Part shown: positions 1 to 15,012 of the stretch, in pieces
Position numbering within the stretch: position 1 is the first letter of the stretch
Layout of the letters: each line of letters begins with the position of its first letter
DNA from: Sisyra terminalis
Lineage: Eukaryota; Arthropoda; Insecta; Neuroptera; Sisyridae
Assembly: GCA_958496175.1 (NCBI GenBank)
Contig: OY292276.1
Location: forward strand, 16,014,001 to 16,078,000
Direction: 5' to 3'
Length of the DNA stretch: 64,000 nt
Made by a program: the position numbers and the translations under genes
Notes under the pieces: model-generated
Seen by the model: only the letters and a program-made list of their open reading frames with translations
Told to the model about the DNA's origin: nothing
The model's database searches: none

Positions 1-3000
1 ATTTTTTTAGAATATTGGATTTAAGAAACAATCAATAGTGGTAAAACATAAACTTTATTATTCCAGAAGATTTTTGTGTTTTCAATGTAATGAACTCGCT
101 TTTGTTATCGATATAAACGAACAAAGAGGGCTTATATAGTCAAAAGACAAAGACTTAAAAATTCTTTATTCTTAAATAATTTAATTAGCTAAATAGAAAT
201 AATTTGTTTAAAGTATTCATCTCCTCAATAAATTTGATAAAATTGTTCATATACAATTATTTGTTCCATTTACTCCCACCTCGATTTATGAATTAAAAAT
301 CGGTTCTTAAACAAAAACAAACAAAAAATAACTCCATCTCACAATTAAAAGACAACGAAAGCTTTCATTGTTTTCTTTATCAAAACTCATTACTCTTTTA
401 AGATGAAAGAACTTATTTATAAAAGCAAATTTATGAAATTGAACACGAGAAAACAGTTCCAGACATAGAGTGACGTGGAGCATAAAAGCTGATTTCATAG
501 ACTAAATTGTGCTGAAGGAATGTCATTTATATCAAGTAAATTCAAATTATGTTTGCAAATTAAACCAGTTTCCATTTTCATACAGCCATTGTGTCCATTA
601 ATACAAGCACAGAATTAAAGAGTTTTCTACCTTATTTTACATTTACCACCTGAAGACATGGAAAAATAGAGAAAATATGCCTTTTGCTTTATTTTTCTTT
701 CATCTATACAACTCGAGTTTCACTCTTGTACTTTGAAAATAAACTGCAGTTTTTTTTATGAAAATGTTGGTGGAATTTATAGTTGGAAATAATTCGTTTG
801 GTTTGACTTTTTGAGTAAATTTTTTTGCCACATTTATATTTATACTCATAGATATTTTAAACAAAGAAAAGCTTCTTAAAGCAACTGATGTAATTCAAAT
901 ATTTCGAAAGAATTGCCAACTTAAAATTAATCTTCCTATGATTAAAGAAAGTTTTTTTTTCACAAAAATTTTCTTCAGTACATTAGTAATCTTTGAATAG
1001 GGAATTTGAAAATGAAACAGTAAGAAAAGTTAAAATATTGCTATTTATGGTTTGTAGCCCTTTTTACCTCCACATTGATGGTCATATATACTCTAGCAAA
1101 TTGACTAATATGTTTACTTAAATCCCATAGTAAAATTAAGGCTAGATAATCATAGCTCTTAGTTTCAAAAAGAATAAGACAAAGTTGGGAAGTTAATCAA
1201 TAGTTGGCTCTATCTTTAACGACAGTACAATGCTTATTAATTTTAAAAGTAAATTGTAAGATTCTTGTGTCTAAACCCCTAAAATCTACGGTTTTGAAGC
1301 TTTAGCTCCTACTACCCAGAAAATAAAAAACTTGCCGTCCAACGATCAATGGAAAAGAAAATTCCGGATATATCCTTCAGAGGCAAAGTTTTAGTCACGG
1401 GAGGCAATCCGTTCCATGCGATCTGAAAGCCGATTCCATCCGATCTACAATTTGATCTAGAATAACATGAACTTTTATGCCTGGATAGGCATATTTTATC
1501 TAAAACTATATCAAAAGCTTAGATTGAAGTCGCATTGAAAATATTATGAAGAAAAATCGACCAGCTAGTTACCTATATAGACAATTTTTTTATAAAAAAA
1601 TATTACATAATGAATATTGTAAAAGTAAAACCAAGCAGAATAAGTGAAAAAAATATCTACAAAAAAGTATAATATCAAATTTGTTAATAATAGAAATGAA
1701 GTACGTGACACTAAAGAATCTCACCAGGAGCAGACTGATAGAAAATGTTCAAGCATTAATAAGTTAAAATACGAAGATAAGATAATACATAGTTGCAATA
1801 AAATTTATTAACTGGACAATTTAAGGAACAACTTGACAACAATTTAGTCTAAGGAAAAAAGAATTTTCTAAGTATGTTGTGCTCAATATCGTACATGTTG
1901 AGTAAAATTTTAAAAAAGGATGTACGTCTTTGCCTAAAGAAATTGACTGTTTAGTATTTTTTGAGTTATAAAATATTTATTTTTCATTCCCACGAAAAAA
2001 GATATAATGAACTTATTTAGAAACGATGAAACATAAGTTAATAAATATGTATTTAAAATTGTTGCTGCTATAAATATTTACACTCGACAATTCAATTTTA
2101 GCATGCAACATTCAAAACAAACATCTTACAATAATTACGTTATAAATTCAACACCTTCGTTACCCACTCTTTCCAGTGCGATTTACATTAGAAACAAATT
2201 GGGGTTGCTTATGGTAACTAAATTGAAATAAAAGATTAAACTACACTGGAGAACGTTACAAAGTGAGTTATCTTCCGCAATGCATACTTTGATAAAACTA
2301 CATTACGGGTCTATATATGGACTTTACGTAATTAGTTTAATACAAACGTTACACCCTCAACAGTTCAAAAGCACAATCTAAACTATAACCATCTCATACG
2401 AGAGATATGTATGAGACTTCAGTTGAAAATTAGTTTAAAGCAATGTAATATTGTTGAGGATTCCATTTTCGAAATACGCCGCATTTACCTTTGTGCGTTA
2501 ATAACTATGAAATGGTCAAATAACCATCATTATGCTGCAATATTTTCTAATTAGTGTGCGCAGAAAAAAAGAGCTTTTTGTAACATTGTATATGGTATAC
2601 ACTGTGCCACATGAGATACCTATTCACAAAGATATATATTTTGCTTTAATTTTATTTCTTTTATAAGGAAACAGCTCGTAAAATCAAACAGAATATTTCA
2701 ACTTGCACTGTATATGTCCTCATGTGATTTGAAAAGTGCCTGTAGCATAACTTGAGATCATAAATGAAATGTTATTTTATCTGTAAAACAAATTTATCAG
2801 GGATCCTTATTTACTTTATTTATTTAGCCTTTACCAATACATAATGCTTAAAGTAAGAAGGTAGGCATTTGGTGTAAGTGTCTTGAAATTATTTAAGTGT
2901 CTAATATTTGCATCCCACGGAAAATATGGAAATGTATATAACAAGATATCTTTTAAATAGCTATGTTTTGATTTTTATTATATGATTAGGGAACATTTTC

Positions 3001-6000
3001 AAATAAATTTTTCATTACAAAAAAATAAATAATATGTTTTATGTTTTCGTCCTTAATAAAATTAACTTAGAATATAAAATGTCCCCGGATCTGGTTATTA
3101 TTTTGGCTTAAGATGCATATCATATCTTTCCAAGCTATTTTAAGTTTCCATTAGTTATATTTCCAAAAAAATATGGTTTTGTGATTTCACTTATTTATAT
3201 TTAAGATTTGTTGCTGAACACAATTTTTCGTCAGGGTGATATATTTTTTTTATTTCATCGGTAGTTTGTCAGTTTTAGCTAACGTGGGTCGATATTCTCG
3301 GACAAAATAACGCCATGTATCTTAGAAAATATGTAAGGCAATTTATTCTTGCCTATATATTAAATTAAAGAAATTTCCTAGTTTATTCAATATACATTTA
3401 TTCTTTTATCATATTCTCAATTTGCTGAGGTCAACAAACTATAAAAAACTTCAGGTACCAATTTTCATATGAAATTTTTTATCATTTGAAATAATGGAAT
3501 GTTATTTTGATACTTATTATGTATTTTTCGAGATATTAATGTATCTAAATTTTCCAAATATTATACCAAAATATAATTAGTAACAAAAAAACACTAAGTT
3601 CAGCTCAGCTTGCCAAGACTTGGAGATCTTGGTCTAAGAAGTAATAATATAAAAAAAAAACAGTATATGTGACACTTTATGAAAGAAAAAAAATTTCAAA
3701 TGCTCCAAAACATTATCCAAGGGAAAATAATAGGAAAACGGAATACTGTAAGACACAAAAAATATCCTGGTTTCGAAACTTCAGTGCAACTTTTCAGAAA
3801 TGCGGTTAGTTATGTCAGGATTGCCGAGAGGATCGTCAACCTCAGAAATGAGACGGCACTCTAGGAAGAAAAATTGTTCTAATAAATCATACGTACATTT
3901 CCTTTATATTTTTTTTAATCAGTTAAAAATATTATTAAAGTACGGAAAAACCAATTTTAAGTTCTCAAACTTTTAAATTTTGGTTGAAAAAATAGTTTTT
4001 ATACTAACGATCAAATAAGAGTAGAAAAAAAAAAACGCTTATGGTTCTTTTGTGATATCACAGTTCATTTATTGAAACCTTAATATAAACAGATCATTGG
4101 GTAGTTGTCATAAAAATAATAAAAGCTTACACAATTTTTAACATTTTTTGCCTTGGAATAGTTTTTTATACATTAAAAATAACTCTAAACTTTGTTTCTT
4201 TAAAGTAATCGTTAATTGTGTATACTGTAAGTAAAAACTAAGCTTTACATGAATAGTTTCAATATTGGGTCTAATAAAAGTAGGAAAATTCGTTTTTACA
4301 AATGGTCAAATTATAATTGCACTTTGAAGCAAGTTTCAGTGAATAATTTTCTAAAGGTTTACAGAAATATTGACAAGGCTGGATAATTTGGAAAATATTT
4401 TAAAAGAAAATGTCTCATTGTGAAGAATTTATCAATAGCTCTTAAAAAAACTTTATGTTTATTTTTGGAAAGTACAATCAATAATTTTCCGATAGTTCAA
4501 AAATGTTGACTAAAATGAAAAGTGTAGAAAAATTATATAACGATAAGAATAAAAATCGGCTTCATAAATGTAATTGAATCATTTTTCGAAGATATGTTGG
4601 TACTAAAAAATCGTGAATAAATCGAAATAAAACGATAAATTGTTTTTTTCTCAACAATGAGAGAACCAATTTAACTGAAATTTGAACCTACTATAAAAAA
4701 ATATAAAAGTTATTATCCGGAAAAATAACAGTCTTTAATATTCATTATAACTATTTGTTAACTTATATGTTAAGTAATGGTGAAATAAATGAAACTCTAT
4801 AGAGTAAACTGTCAGATTTAAAATTCATTCAGTGTTTATTTTTGCTAACTTTGTAACAGTTAACTTCTAATCCAATATTATTTTATATTACTTTATTAGA
4901 ATTTTTTAAATAGGGCAGAATTAATGAAAAAATTAGTGAAGACTTTGTTTAATTTATATCCATCAAAGTTTTGGGAAATCTTCAAATATTTACCAAATTT
5001 ATTGAAAATTTTGTTTCCCGAACCGAAATTCAAACAAATGTAATTTTTTTCAAGCTTCCCCCCTCTTAATATAGTTAATTTTAAACTACTTGTTATAGGC
5101 AGTAAATATAAATACAGATTATACAGGATATACAGGATATACACCATCAGTAATGTTTCAAAATAATTTATGTGCATAATTCAACTATGCAAGCAAGTGG
5201 GGGAATATCTAAAACCAAATATATACTTCAAACATAAATAATAAATTACGTCTTATCTACCTCGTTATATTCACTCGGAGAGCAGTTACAATATTAACAC
5301 TAATTATTTCTCAAAAATCTTGGTAAGAACAGCAATGTTTTTCTTGTACAAAAGTTATAACATTTATTTTCGTGACCAAATACCCAAGAGAAAACTATGT
5401 GAAGCTTTCAAGGGAAAGCTTGTTTGTTAGATGACACTTGCAGTTCACAGACTTTCTTTGGAAGATTTTAACGAAAAACAAAGGAGATAATTATTCTCAT
5501 TAGTTTCTTGCATTGTACTCAGAGAAGTCCTTTAAAAAATAAAAAGAAGAATAATTTAATCTCACCATTTTTAATAAAACGAATGATATCTTTAAAAATT
5601 TAAGTTTTTAAATTAAAAAAGATAAGTTTTTGCGTTAGTTTTTATTAAAGGAATTTGGTTGCTCATATGAAACAAGGGATTGATGCATGAAAATTATTAT
5701 CATGATTTTTATTTGTGATACATTTTTCAGGCTTTCCTGAATATCAAAAGATTTACACTAAAAATTTAAGAATATCTTGGATGAAACACAATGCAATCTA
5801 ATTTAAATAAATAAAGATACTCGTAAAAAAATCAGGCTGTTGTTTTTGTGCCAAGTTTGGTTCTTTTTATGTCTTCATTTGGGAATATTTTAATGAATTT
5901 ATATTTGGTAATTATAGTTTTTTTGAGAGATTAAATTAAACTTTATAAAGCACTTATCCCATGATATATAAACTTGAATTGCTCGAAAAATAACTAGAGG

Positions 6001-9000
6001 AAATATTTATAAAATAAGAAATCAATCTCGTAAAACACTATTTTTGATTGACTATATAACCTGAATATAGTTTAGTTCAATAAATATAAAAACTCTGTTG
6101 TTGAATAGACATGACTCTTCATTGTAGTAATATGCAGACGGCAATAATATTTTATAAGTCGTAAATATTTGTTTAGTACATTTTTAGGTAATGTAGTATG
6201 GAGAACCAATAAAATGGGACTGTTTTATGAACTTACTTCCGTATAGAATTTTTACCAGAATGGTGAAATAACTATCAGCGAATATTATCCTTCCGTATGT
6301 TACGATCCATTACCATCCTAAGTCGTTCCGTTTTTCATTAGTTTCACTATTCAAGAGAATGCGGAAAACGATTAACTTTTCAAAGAATGTTTCCTCTACT
6401 ATAATTAATTAAATTTCCCAAATAATATACACACAGATAATATAAATATCCAGCAGAGAATTATGTAGCTAATATTCAATAAAAGGACAAGGTACCTTAG
6501 TTAATAGTCAGTCTAAAGAGAAAGTGATAAACAGTGAGATATCATGGGAATAATGGGATGATATAAAATATTTTAACTGGGACTATGGAACTATGCGCCA
6601 GGTCATTTGAGATGTCTAAGGGTTATATTGTCTTAGGGGAACATAAGGCAGTTGCGATTAGCACAAAAAGTTGTTTCTGGAGCAACCACATCATGAATCC
6701 ACTGCAGTGTCGAGTAAGAGATTCCCTGGAGAAATTCTGAACCAGTTTAATAATACATGTTCACACTGAATCTTATTCAAATCGCATGGAAATTTTGTGT
6801 AAATAATAAAAAGAAAATATTTTCTTAAGTACTTTACCTACTTACAATGTTTCGAATAAAACGGGACAACTTTTAACATTATTTTTTTACAAAGTTAACA
6901 AAAGATACATTTAGGTTAAAAAAAAGAATAAAGTGTTTTTTTGCTGTTGTCGTTAAAATGATTTGTTGTCTTTACTTTAGAAGAATTTTCAAGAAAATTC
7001 AATACAAAAAAAAAGTTAAATAAAAGAACATTGGATATTCCTACTTTTCTTTTTATTTTGTTCAAATATTGAAAATTCTAAGAAACATAAACCCTGAACT
7101 TCATAAAGTAAAAATAATTTAACCACGAATTCTGAATACCCTTTAAATTGTTATCTCCTATTTAGTGGTTTAATGTCCTTGATATTATAAATCATGCAAT
7201 TCAATTTCGTTTTGCAAATGGAAATCATAAAAGTAATATTTTTATTCTATCGATTCGTAGATATTCCATTTCCACGAGTAGGTATTTCTACAAGTTAATA
7301 AAAAGCGCATCCTGTTTTCAAATTTAAATTACGTTTGGCATTTGATTTTTTTTCCTTTTCGCAATCTGTTCCTGGATAATTTGAAATTGAAGTTTTTCAT
7401 TTATTTTGACTAACTCTTACCATTAAAAATTTCCTCAAAGTTATAGAAAAATCAATATGAAAAGAACATTTTTAAGCATTTATAAAGATAGTCAATACAA
7501 GTTTATCTTAAAATAAAAAAATACATGGCAAATAACAAGGCAATCTTAACATTAGAAAAAGCATTTTAACATAAAAGTGCAAAGCTGCATTTTTGGCACA
7601 TTTACCATCATAATTTTTGTTTGACTAATAACGTAAAACCGGTGGAGACCAATAGAAAATTGATAGCGACAGATTTTATTTATAACATCAAAAATTATAT
7701 AAATATAAAAGTATCATCTTAGCAGTTAATGAGGTGACAACTGGGCGTTATTATCGTTAATTCCCCAAACCTTATCTCCTTATTTCCACTTCTTTCCTTA
7801 AGGTCATTCCACAATTCCTGTTAGACATAACAATTCAGGTATCTTTCCCCGTCTATCCTTTTTCGAATTATCTTTTCTCACCACTCAATTTATTCTTAGC
7901 TCCAATTAGCCACGTTATTTGCTGATTAGACTTGAGATACCAACAAGACTTGTATTTATGCAAGAAAAGTGTACAAAAAGTTTCACTTTTTGGGGTCAAT
8001 CTTTTTACTCGTGGATTGATTGCTTATTTTCTTAAGATAACTACTTGGTAGATAAAGATTTATCTGGTAGATAATCCCTCAATTTTTCCCTAAACATATT
8101 CGTAGGTGATTCTTAGGTAGAAACAATCAAGTTTTCTCTATCTGGATAAAATTTTATCTGGAAGATCAAAATCACTATTTAGGTATGGAAGTACCAGTTC
8201 TTGATGTGCTGAAAGTATAAGAGAATTGTAAATATAATTCTTGAGGTAGATTTAAGTGCTTGTGAAATGATTACCTGTTTAAAAATTTTCTTAAATTTTC
8301 TTTTATTATTAATATTTTATTTATAAGATCAAAAATTAAATATATTCACTATTTGAAACAATATGTCAGGCATTTATTCTGAGATACTAAGACAATCACT
8401 AGTAAAAGCCAAATAACAGTTATCGTTGGTAATTATTAGTATTTTTCAACAGAAAATAGGTATTTTGGCTAATGACATTAATTCTTGCTTTATTTTAAGT
8501 GAGCTAAGAACCTTTGGGAACTCACCTATCCACATTTATACCAAACAGAATTTTTGAGAGGCAAACAACTGCATGAAAAAATAACAGGAAAGATAGTCAA
8601 TTTTTAATATAAATTAATGCATTAATTAATTAATTAATCAAAATATCCATTATTTCCATGCTTCTATTGAGTACTTATTTAATTCTTTGAATCCATAATA
8701 TCTGTTGGCAATAATAACTTTTGAAATGCAGGTCCGTTATAATATGATATTGCATTGATTCCAAACAATTCAATATAATTCTGGATTGACTAAATTAATA
8801 TTAATATTTGAGAAGAAAAAAGAACTTAAACTAAAAAATACTTTCTCTCTTATTTTTGATATTGAACGTAATAAATGATCTAAGTTCATTTTTCATTAAC
8901 AATAACAACATAAACCATAGTTTTATTTGAAATTTTTCTTTTCACTATAAAAAAATCGTATTATTTCAAACAATTCCCATGCAATTTACTGTTGTATGTT

Positions 9001-11707
9001 TGATGAAAAAAAAAAACAGAATATCTAAAATTCAACACTAATGCAGTCTCTGGTAACAAAGAATATTTTCAAATAATGTAGAAATCCCTAGTTGTAGTAG
9101 TAGTAAACAATCCGATTATTCTTCGAGTTAAAGGTTAATTTGTGTTGACATAATAGCCACTTAGAAATTATTATATGTTTATTTCACGCCATATAAAGCG
9201 TATGAAATGTGTTGATATAATGTTATTATAAAGCCTCTAGAACATTTTCTATTAGAACATTGTTAAAACCAAATATTCAATTATACATTAAATCATTTAC
9301 AAAGTCATTTTCTTTGCATTCTCATATCAATATAACTAAAATAGTAAATTTCACATATAACTTTATTCATATTATAATTTTTAATTTATTTCAAACCAAA
9401 AAAACTTCAGAGCATAAACTTTTATTGGTTTTTTCACATTATTTGAAAACTTATAGGAACCACTTTAGAACAAACAAGGTTGTCATACACAGACGTCATA
9501 TCTTTTATATATTAAATCTGTATTAACATTAAATTTCGTGCTGTTTTTGTATAAATACAAATTGTCGTATTCCATTCAATATGGGTCACGCATACCTAGG
9601 CGTTGTAACTTGAATTTGAAAACATCAAACATGAAAAAAGTACAATTATTCATATTCATACAAGATTTGAATTTCAAATTGGTAGATGGGTTGAAAAACT
9701 CATTTTTTTTAGAATATGGAATTGAAATAAAAGTTTATCTACGTCCATACGCTATAGTCATTATGTATAGCCATTGCCTATGGACCAATAAATTGGTCAA
9801 TTTTTATATTTCCAAATGTAAATATGTGTGAAAGTTTCCATGTTTAAAATCTATGTTCTCTAGCTAATTGTGTTAACTTCAAATGCAATTTAACTTAAAT
9901 TTATAAAAAAATAAGCATTAATAAATATATTTTTGAAAGCCGTGTATTCTAAGAAAATAAAACTTGAACATTGTGTTTATAAAAATTAATGGAAAGTATT
10001 GTATTTGCTTCTGTAACTTCAAAAGAAAATGTATGACTTATTGCTATATTGAAAAGATCTTTACTATGCAAATAAGATATAATCTTAAGTAGACTAATTT
10101 AAGAGGGTAAATAGTTATCAGCGATAAAGATATTTCACTTTTAATCTCCACTTATTTAATTTGAACTTTGTTATCGTCGTTTCATCGATTTTTTGAAAAA
10201 CTTTTCTATCCAATAGTATCATTTCTCTTTGATTCACAAGCATTATTTTCGAAGAACCTCAACACTGCGGCCTTAAACTTATTTTGCCATGTTTTTGTGT
10301 TTTCTAAAATTATTATTTTAAAGCTATTGATTTAAAGATTATTTTGTATCTGGAGGATACCATTTAAGATTCTCATTGACAAGACTATGACGAAAAGAAT
10401 TTAATGCAGAAATTGGGATCAATTTTGCAGACAATTTCAACAATTTCCATTTTAACAATGTTTCGTTAATTATTTGACAACTTTTTGTCACTTTTCCAGA
10501 CAAACCTTAATTTTATTGAGTGAAATCAGAAAGTCTAATTTAAATAAAAGATTAAAATATTTATTTTTTTAATGATTTATTCTTTGAATTCATAATTTTT
10601 TAATTATTATTTTAATTTTTTTTTTATTATTAATTATCTTAATGATGATTTATTTACCAATAATGTGGTTAAATACAAGTCACAGATTTTGAACTAATTT
10701 CAATAATGCATATTGATTTGCATTTTAATTTTTGTATGATTATTATTGAGTAAAATTGTTGCATTACAGTTGATATCAATATCTCCTTCCAAAATAATGA
10801 CAAACAACCAACCCTCAAGTTCAGAAAATATAAATTTGATAAGTTTGGTGTCAACAATAAATTTAAGGTTTGCTTTGTTAGAGAAGTCAACAACTAGTCA
10901 ACGAAACGTTTTAACTTTGAAAATTTGCTTATTATTTCAATTCAAATAGTTTCCTTAAACAATCTCATTAGTATTTGATTAAACGAGGAATATATTTACA
11001 AAGTTTTTTGTTTGACATATTACCTAATAGAATAATGAATTCCTCATTTGATCAAATTAAATGTTATTTTAATTTTTCAAAAAATTAAATTATGCGCAAT
11101 AGTTGTTTCAAAATATAAACCTTTTGCAAATATTTATCAATAGTGAACACCAACTAAGCAAATATATCGAAAATAATCATCCCTTTTGGCATTAAAAAAT
11201 TAATTCTCTACTAGCAAAAAGCTTTTTTTTTTTAAAATTCATGTTTTTTTTTCAAAAATAAAAAAAATAAAAAGTTACGTCCATTATTCAAAATAATGTA
11301 CCTAGATATTAAATAATATAATATGTATGGAAATCATAAATAAAAATAATGCAACCTCCGTAAAGGCAAATGTGTAGTACCGTACTTGATATCGAAATAA
11401 TGGTGATGTAGCTTATGATGCATCAGAAATTATTAAAAATTCATACTTTATGGACGTCAAAGTTATATTTCACTTCTTCAATCCTTTTTCTAGAAATTAT
11501 TTATTTAATAAGCTTAGTTGAAAAGATGGAAAAAATAAAATGATTTCTTGAAAAGTTATATACAGTATTTTTCTTTGGGAAACTATAAACTTAATACAAT
11601 GTTTTCAAAAATTTGCTAAGTTTACATTACAAAAACTATATTCTGAGAATTAATTTTTAAATGTTGACTTTACCTTACGTTATTTTTTTTATTTCGTATT
11701 GTTACAG
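1..11707 (+). other. Non-coding lead-in, probably intron of the dpr gene
   Basis: No convincing exon was found in this A+T-rich stretch. The exon at 11708 begins inside Ig domain 1, so at least one earlier exon must exist; neither the expected first-cysteine region of Ig1 nor a signal peptide could be recognised here, so this is most simply read as intron continuing beyond base 1. The stretch ends in a pyrimidine-rich tract and a TTACAG acceptor at 11702-11707. Minor items: short direct repeats of ATACAGGAT near 5121-5145, a TTAA-type microsatellite near 8615-8640, and slightly more G+C-rich patches at about 1330-1450 and 6590-6750 that match nothing I know. Several open frames of 60-100 codons occur (for example 9260-9831), but their lysine-, asparagine- and isoleucine-rich composition is what A+T-rich noise gives. 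Confidence 0.6.
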
Positions 11708-11918
11708 GTTTCATGGGTGCGACATCGTGACATTCATTTATTGACAGTTGGTCGTTCCACATATACATCAGACCAGAGATTTTCTTGCATACATTCTCCA
11801 CAAACTGAAGATTGGATACTGCAAGTTAGATATCCCCAGAAAAAAGATTCGGGTGTTTACGAATGTCAAGTCAGCACTACACCACCAATTGGCCATTCAA
11901 TGTATCTCTCCGTCGTCG
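11708..11918 (+). CDS. dpr-like: dpr-family protein, exon for the second half of Ig domain 1
   Basis: This internal exon encodes about 70 residues starting VSWVRHRDIHLLTVG, the signature of insect Dpr proteins. The tryptophan of WVRHRD is the conserved core Trp of the Ig fold. It is followed by YTSDQRF, the TEDWILQV strand and DSGVYECQV, which contains the Tyr corner and the second Ig cysteine. Dpr proteins sit on neuronal surfaces and pair with DIP proteins mainly through this Ig1 domain. The exon starts after a TTACAG acceptor at a codon boundary and ends at CG|GTATGT, one base into a codon (phase 1), which joins cleanly to the exon at 19723 to give VVEP. The earlier part of Ig1 is off the window. 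SFSCIHSP-like wording replaces the more usual small residues after DQRF here (read FSCIHSP), giving an extra cysteine worth checking. The paralogue (dpr6/8/9/10 group) is not resolved. Confidence 0.93.
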
Positions 11919-14900
11919 GTATGTAATTTTTTATTCAGAAAATCTACATGAAAAATTCCACATAGTAAACAACGTTTTTCATAAAAGTTTCTTTCTTATA
12001 TTTTGCATCACAACAAAAATTTTCATTTATTTATATTCCCAATTTAATATTCAAGAATGAAATCAAGACACGAATCAAACAAAGGCTATTGATAATTTTA
12101 ATAAAAAGCTCAAGTTAACGACCGCTGAAAAACATAAATTAAGCTATATTTACGCAAACAAAAGCTTGAATCAGATAATAAACATTTGCTTAAATTGTGA
12201 AACCAAAATAGCCATAGTATTTATTTGAACGACCTTTTCTTCATACAAGCAAATAAAAGGAAATTCAAGGATTTTCGCAAAATGCGTAAAATTCTTTCCA
12301 AAACGCTGATTTAACAAAAAATTTGCTATGTACATAATATTCTGGAATGTAACCAAATCATTAAATGCTACTTTTGTAAACGTTGTTCAATATTAAAGAA
12401 TAAAACGGAAAATAATTTCTTGTTTACATGTTTCAATGTTTGAATTCAACAAAATACGTGTATGTACATATTTCATTTTCTTTATTATTTACACATGAAT
12501 AGAAATACACATTTATCGGTAAATGTAATGTTAATGCTTTGACACGTATTGATACTTAATAATATTCGTACAAATAAATATGTGTTGATATGATTTCAGT
12601 GGGATGAATGAAATTTTAGCAAACATTTTGTTATATTTCTTAAAGTTTGACAAAAACAAAAAATTCACCATTTTCTTTGAACAAAAGCTACCACTTGGTT
12701 CTCTTTCCATAAAAACAGTACATTGACACAATGTGAAATATAAACAAAAAATGTGACAACATAAGATAAGACGGTTATAACTGTTATAACTTAATAGCGT
12801 AAAAAATTATCTTCTTAGAACTAAAGATAAAATAACAATTAAATAAAATATCAGACGAGAAAAATAGAATCGTGAAAATTAATATCTTAATACCATTCAT
12901 GGAAAAAAGTTTAGTGGCTTCTTCATTTATAGAAATGGAAAACAAAGTCTTCATTTTTTTTAAGTTAAATTCATACAATACGTTTTTCTTGGAAAATATT
13001 TTTTACTTCCAATTCACCGAAGAGAATCTTTTTTTTTCAACCTTTAAGTAAAATATATAATTATTATTGATTGTTCTAATTCAAAATTAAAATATCTAAC
13101 AAAACATTAGTTCATACTTACTTTTTATTAAATATTAGATATAAACTTAATTTTACGTTTGGCATCCTATTTAACCGAATTTTTAAATCAAACCCTTTAC
13201 TTATAATTTGTGAATCGATAGGCCCCGAGTGCAAAAAAACGTTCTACATTTGCAAATAAGTATTCGTATGTTTGCATTGATATGTGGATGTGGTTTTGTT
13301 AAATTTTCAAAATTTCAATAATTGAAACAAATGAAAATCTTTCAATCTCGCCATTCTTTTGGCAAATAGCCTTTTACATTGCAGTATGTGCAGTTATCGA
13401 TATTATTACATTGCTGGACTTGTTTACACTTAATTTGTTCTTTTTATGGATTTAATATAGCTTTATATAGCTTTATTGTTTTTATAAAAGAAACTTTATT
13501 GGCCCCAAAATTATATTAAAATTGAAAATCAATCGATTCTGGCAATTTTAGGAAAATAATTTTTTTTTTCACTTTCATTTGTTTCCCAGGATCTTAGGGT
13601 TTTGTACGTAGTTACACACTTCTAAAGTACATATAGTTAAAAAATCTTTCCGAGGCCAATTGGCCATGTTTGTAGCCCTAGGCCTTTATATTATAACTTT
13701 GAATTTAATATAGTTTTTATACAACAATAACATAACATAATGTCTATATAAATTGCTTGTTTTTAGCTCGAGATATTCTGCATTGGTCTAAGCTTGATTA
13801 TTTTTTTTTAATAATGTTAAACTTCATAATTATCAGTCGCTGCTCTAAAATTGAGCTTGAAACAGGAGCTTCAGATTTCTTAATGTTGATGTTTGAAAGT
13901 CTTAAATGCAATTAAAATAATGCATAAAGTAAACTTCATTTAGTTAATTGAAATTCTAGACGGCATTATAGTGTTTCTTGTAAAATAATAAACAAAATAT
14001 TAAATCAGAATGTTTTAGGCAAAATTTTATAGAATTAAGATTATAAATCTCCATAAAATGAGAAAATTATATGGTAAATTATATTTTTAGTTTTAATTTT
14101 TTAATTTTTTAATATTAATTGATGGAGTAATTCAAAAATGAGCAGATTTTTCGTAACTTATTTTATTTCTTCATACATTGTTGGAAACGTATGATAAATA
14201 TTCATTTTTTAAAATACAAACAATCTTAACTTTTTAATCTACTAATATACAACTTCTTTGGCGATTTTTTTTAACAAAGAATCATCAAATTGTGAAGTCT
14301 TAATAATTCTAATAATTCCAAAAATGTAACTACCACCGTGATTTTACATCTATTAAAATTAACTACTATCGAATCTAAATAGATTGAAGAAATATCGAAG
14401 AAAATACGATTTTTGAAGATTTTTTAATTATAATATAAGTACGTAGATAATAAATAATGTTCGGTTTAATTGCAAAAGATTTTATTTTATTTTACTTATT
14501 AAGAGTTACTGTATAACAGCTTGTTCATTAATGACTAAAATAAAATACATGTTACAATTAGTTATAAATGTTCAATTCTAATAAATAAAAATAATAATTC
14601 TTATAAGCGATATATAGTAAATTCTTATATCAAAAATAAACTTATAAGTATGTAAATATATTTGTGATGGGCTACAATAACATAGTAAATAATGAGTATA
14701 AGTCTTACTGCAGTTTTTTTGAGTAGAGTACAGTTTATTAGTCTCGTTAATATAGTTTATAAAGAACATTTTCCTTTAATTGAAAAAGAGCAATATTAAG
14801 TATTGAAAATTAATTAAATTGATTATAGAATATTTATATTCTATTTATATATTGGTAATCCTGTGTTTAAAGTATAATTATGATATAATTATTATTTTTG

Positions 14901-14969
14901 CTTTACTTTTAACTTTTACTTTTGTTTTACATTAAATCATATTGGACACCTTTGCTATATATTATAGAG

Positions 14970-15012
14970 CAGGGGTAAGCAAACTTAATACTGGTATGAT
15001 CGATTTCGAGCA
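14970..15012 (+). repeat. hAT-like terminal sequence, orphan
   Basis: CAGGGGTAAGCAAAC at 14970-14984 closely follows the CAGGGGTnnGCAAAC start common to many hAT transposons, and the 8 bases before it are TTATAGAG. I could not find the matching inverted end or a second TTATAGAG downstream within the next kilobase, so only one terminus is supported. It may be the remnant of a hAT element whose other end has decayed. Confidence 0.4.

Noticed and set aside
1330..1450. Slightly G+C-richer patch considered as the missing upstream dpr exon
   Set aside because: No frame gives the expected Ig1 first-cysteine strand, and stops interrupt all frames.
8615..8640. ATTAATGCATTAAT palindrome and TTAA repeats
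   Set aside because: Simple-sequence microsatellite, common in such A+T-rich DNA.
9260..9831. Two consecutive open frames of 88 and 97 codons
   Set aside because: Lys/Asn/Ile/Tyr/Phe-rich composition expected of random A+T-rich DNA, no motif, no splice signals in register.
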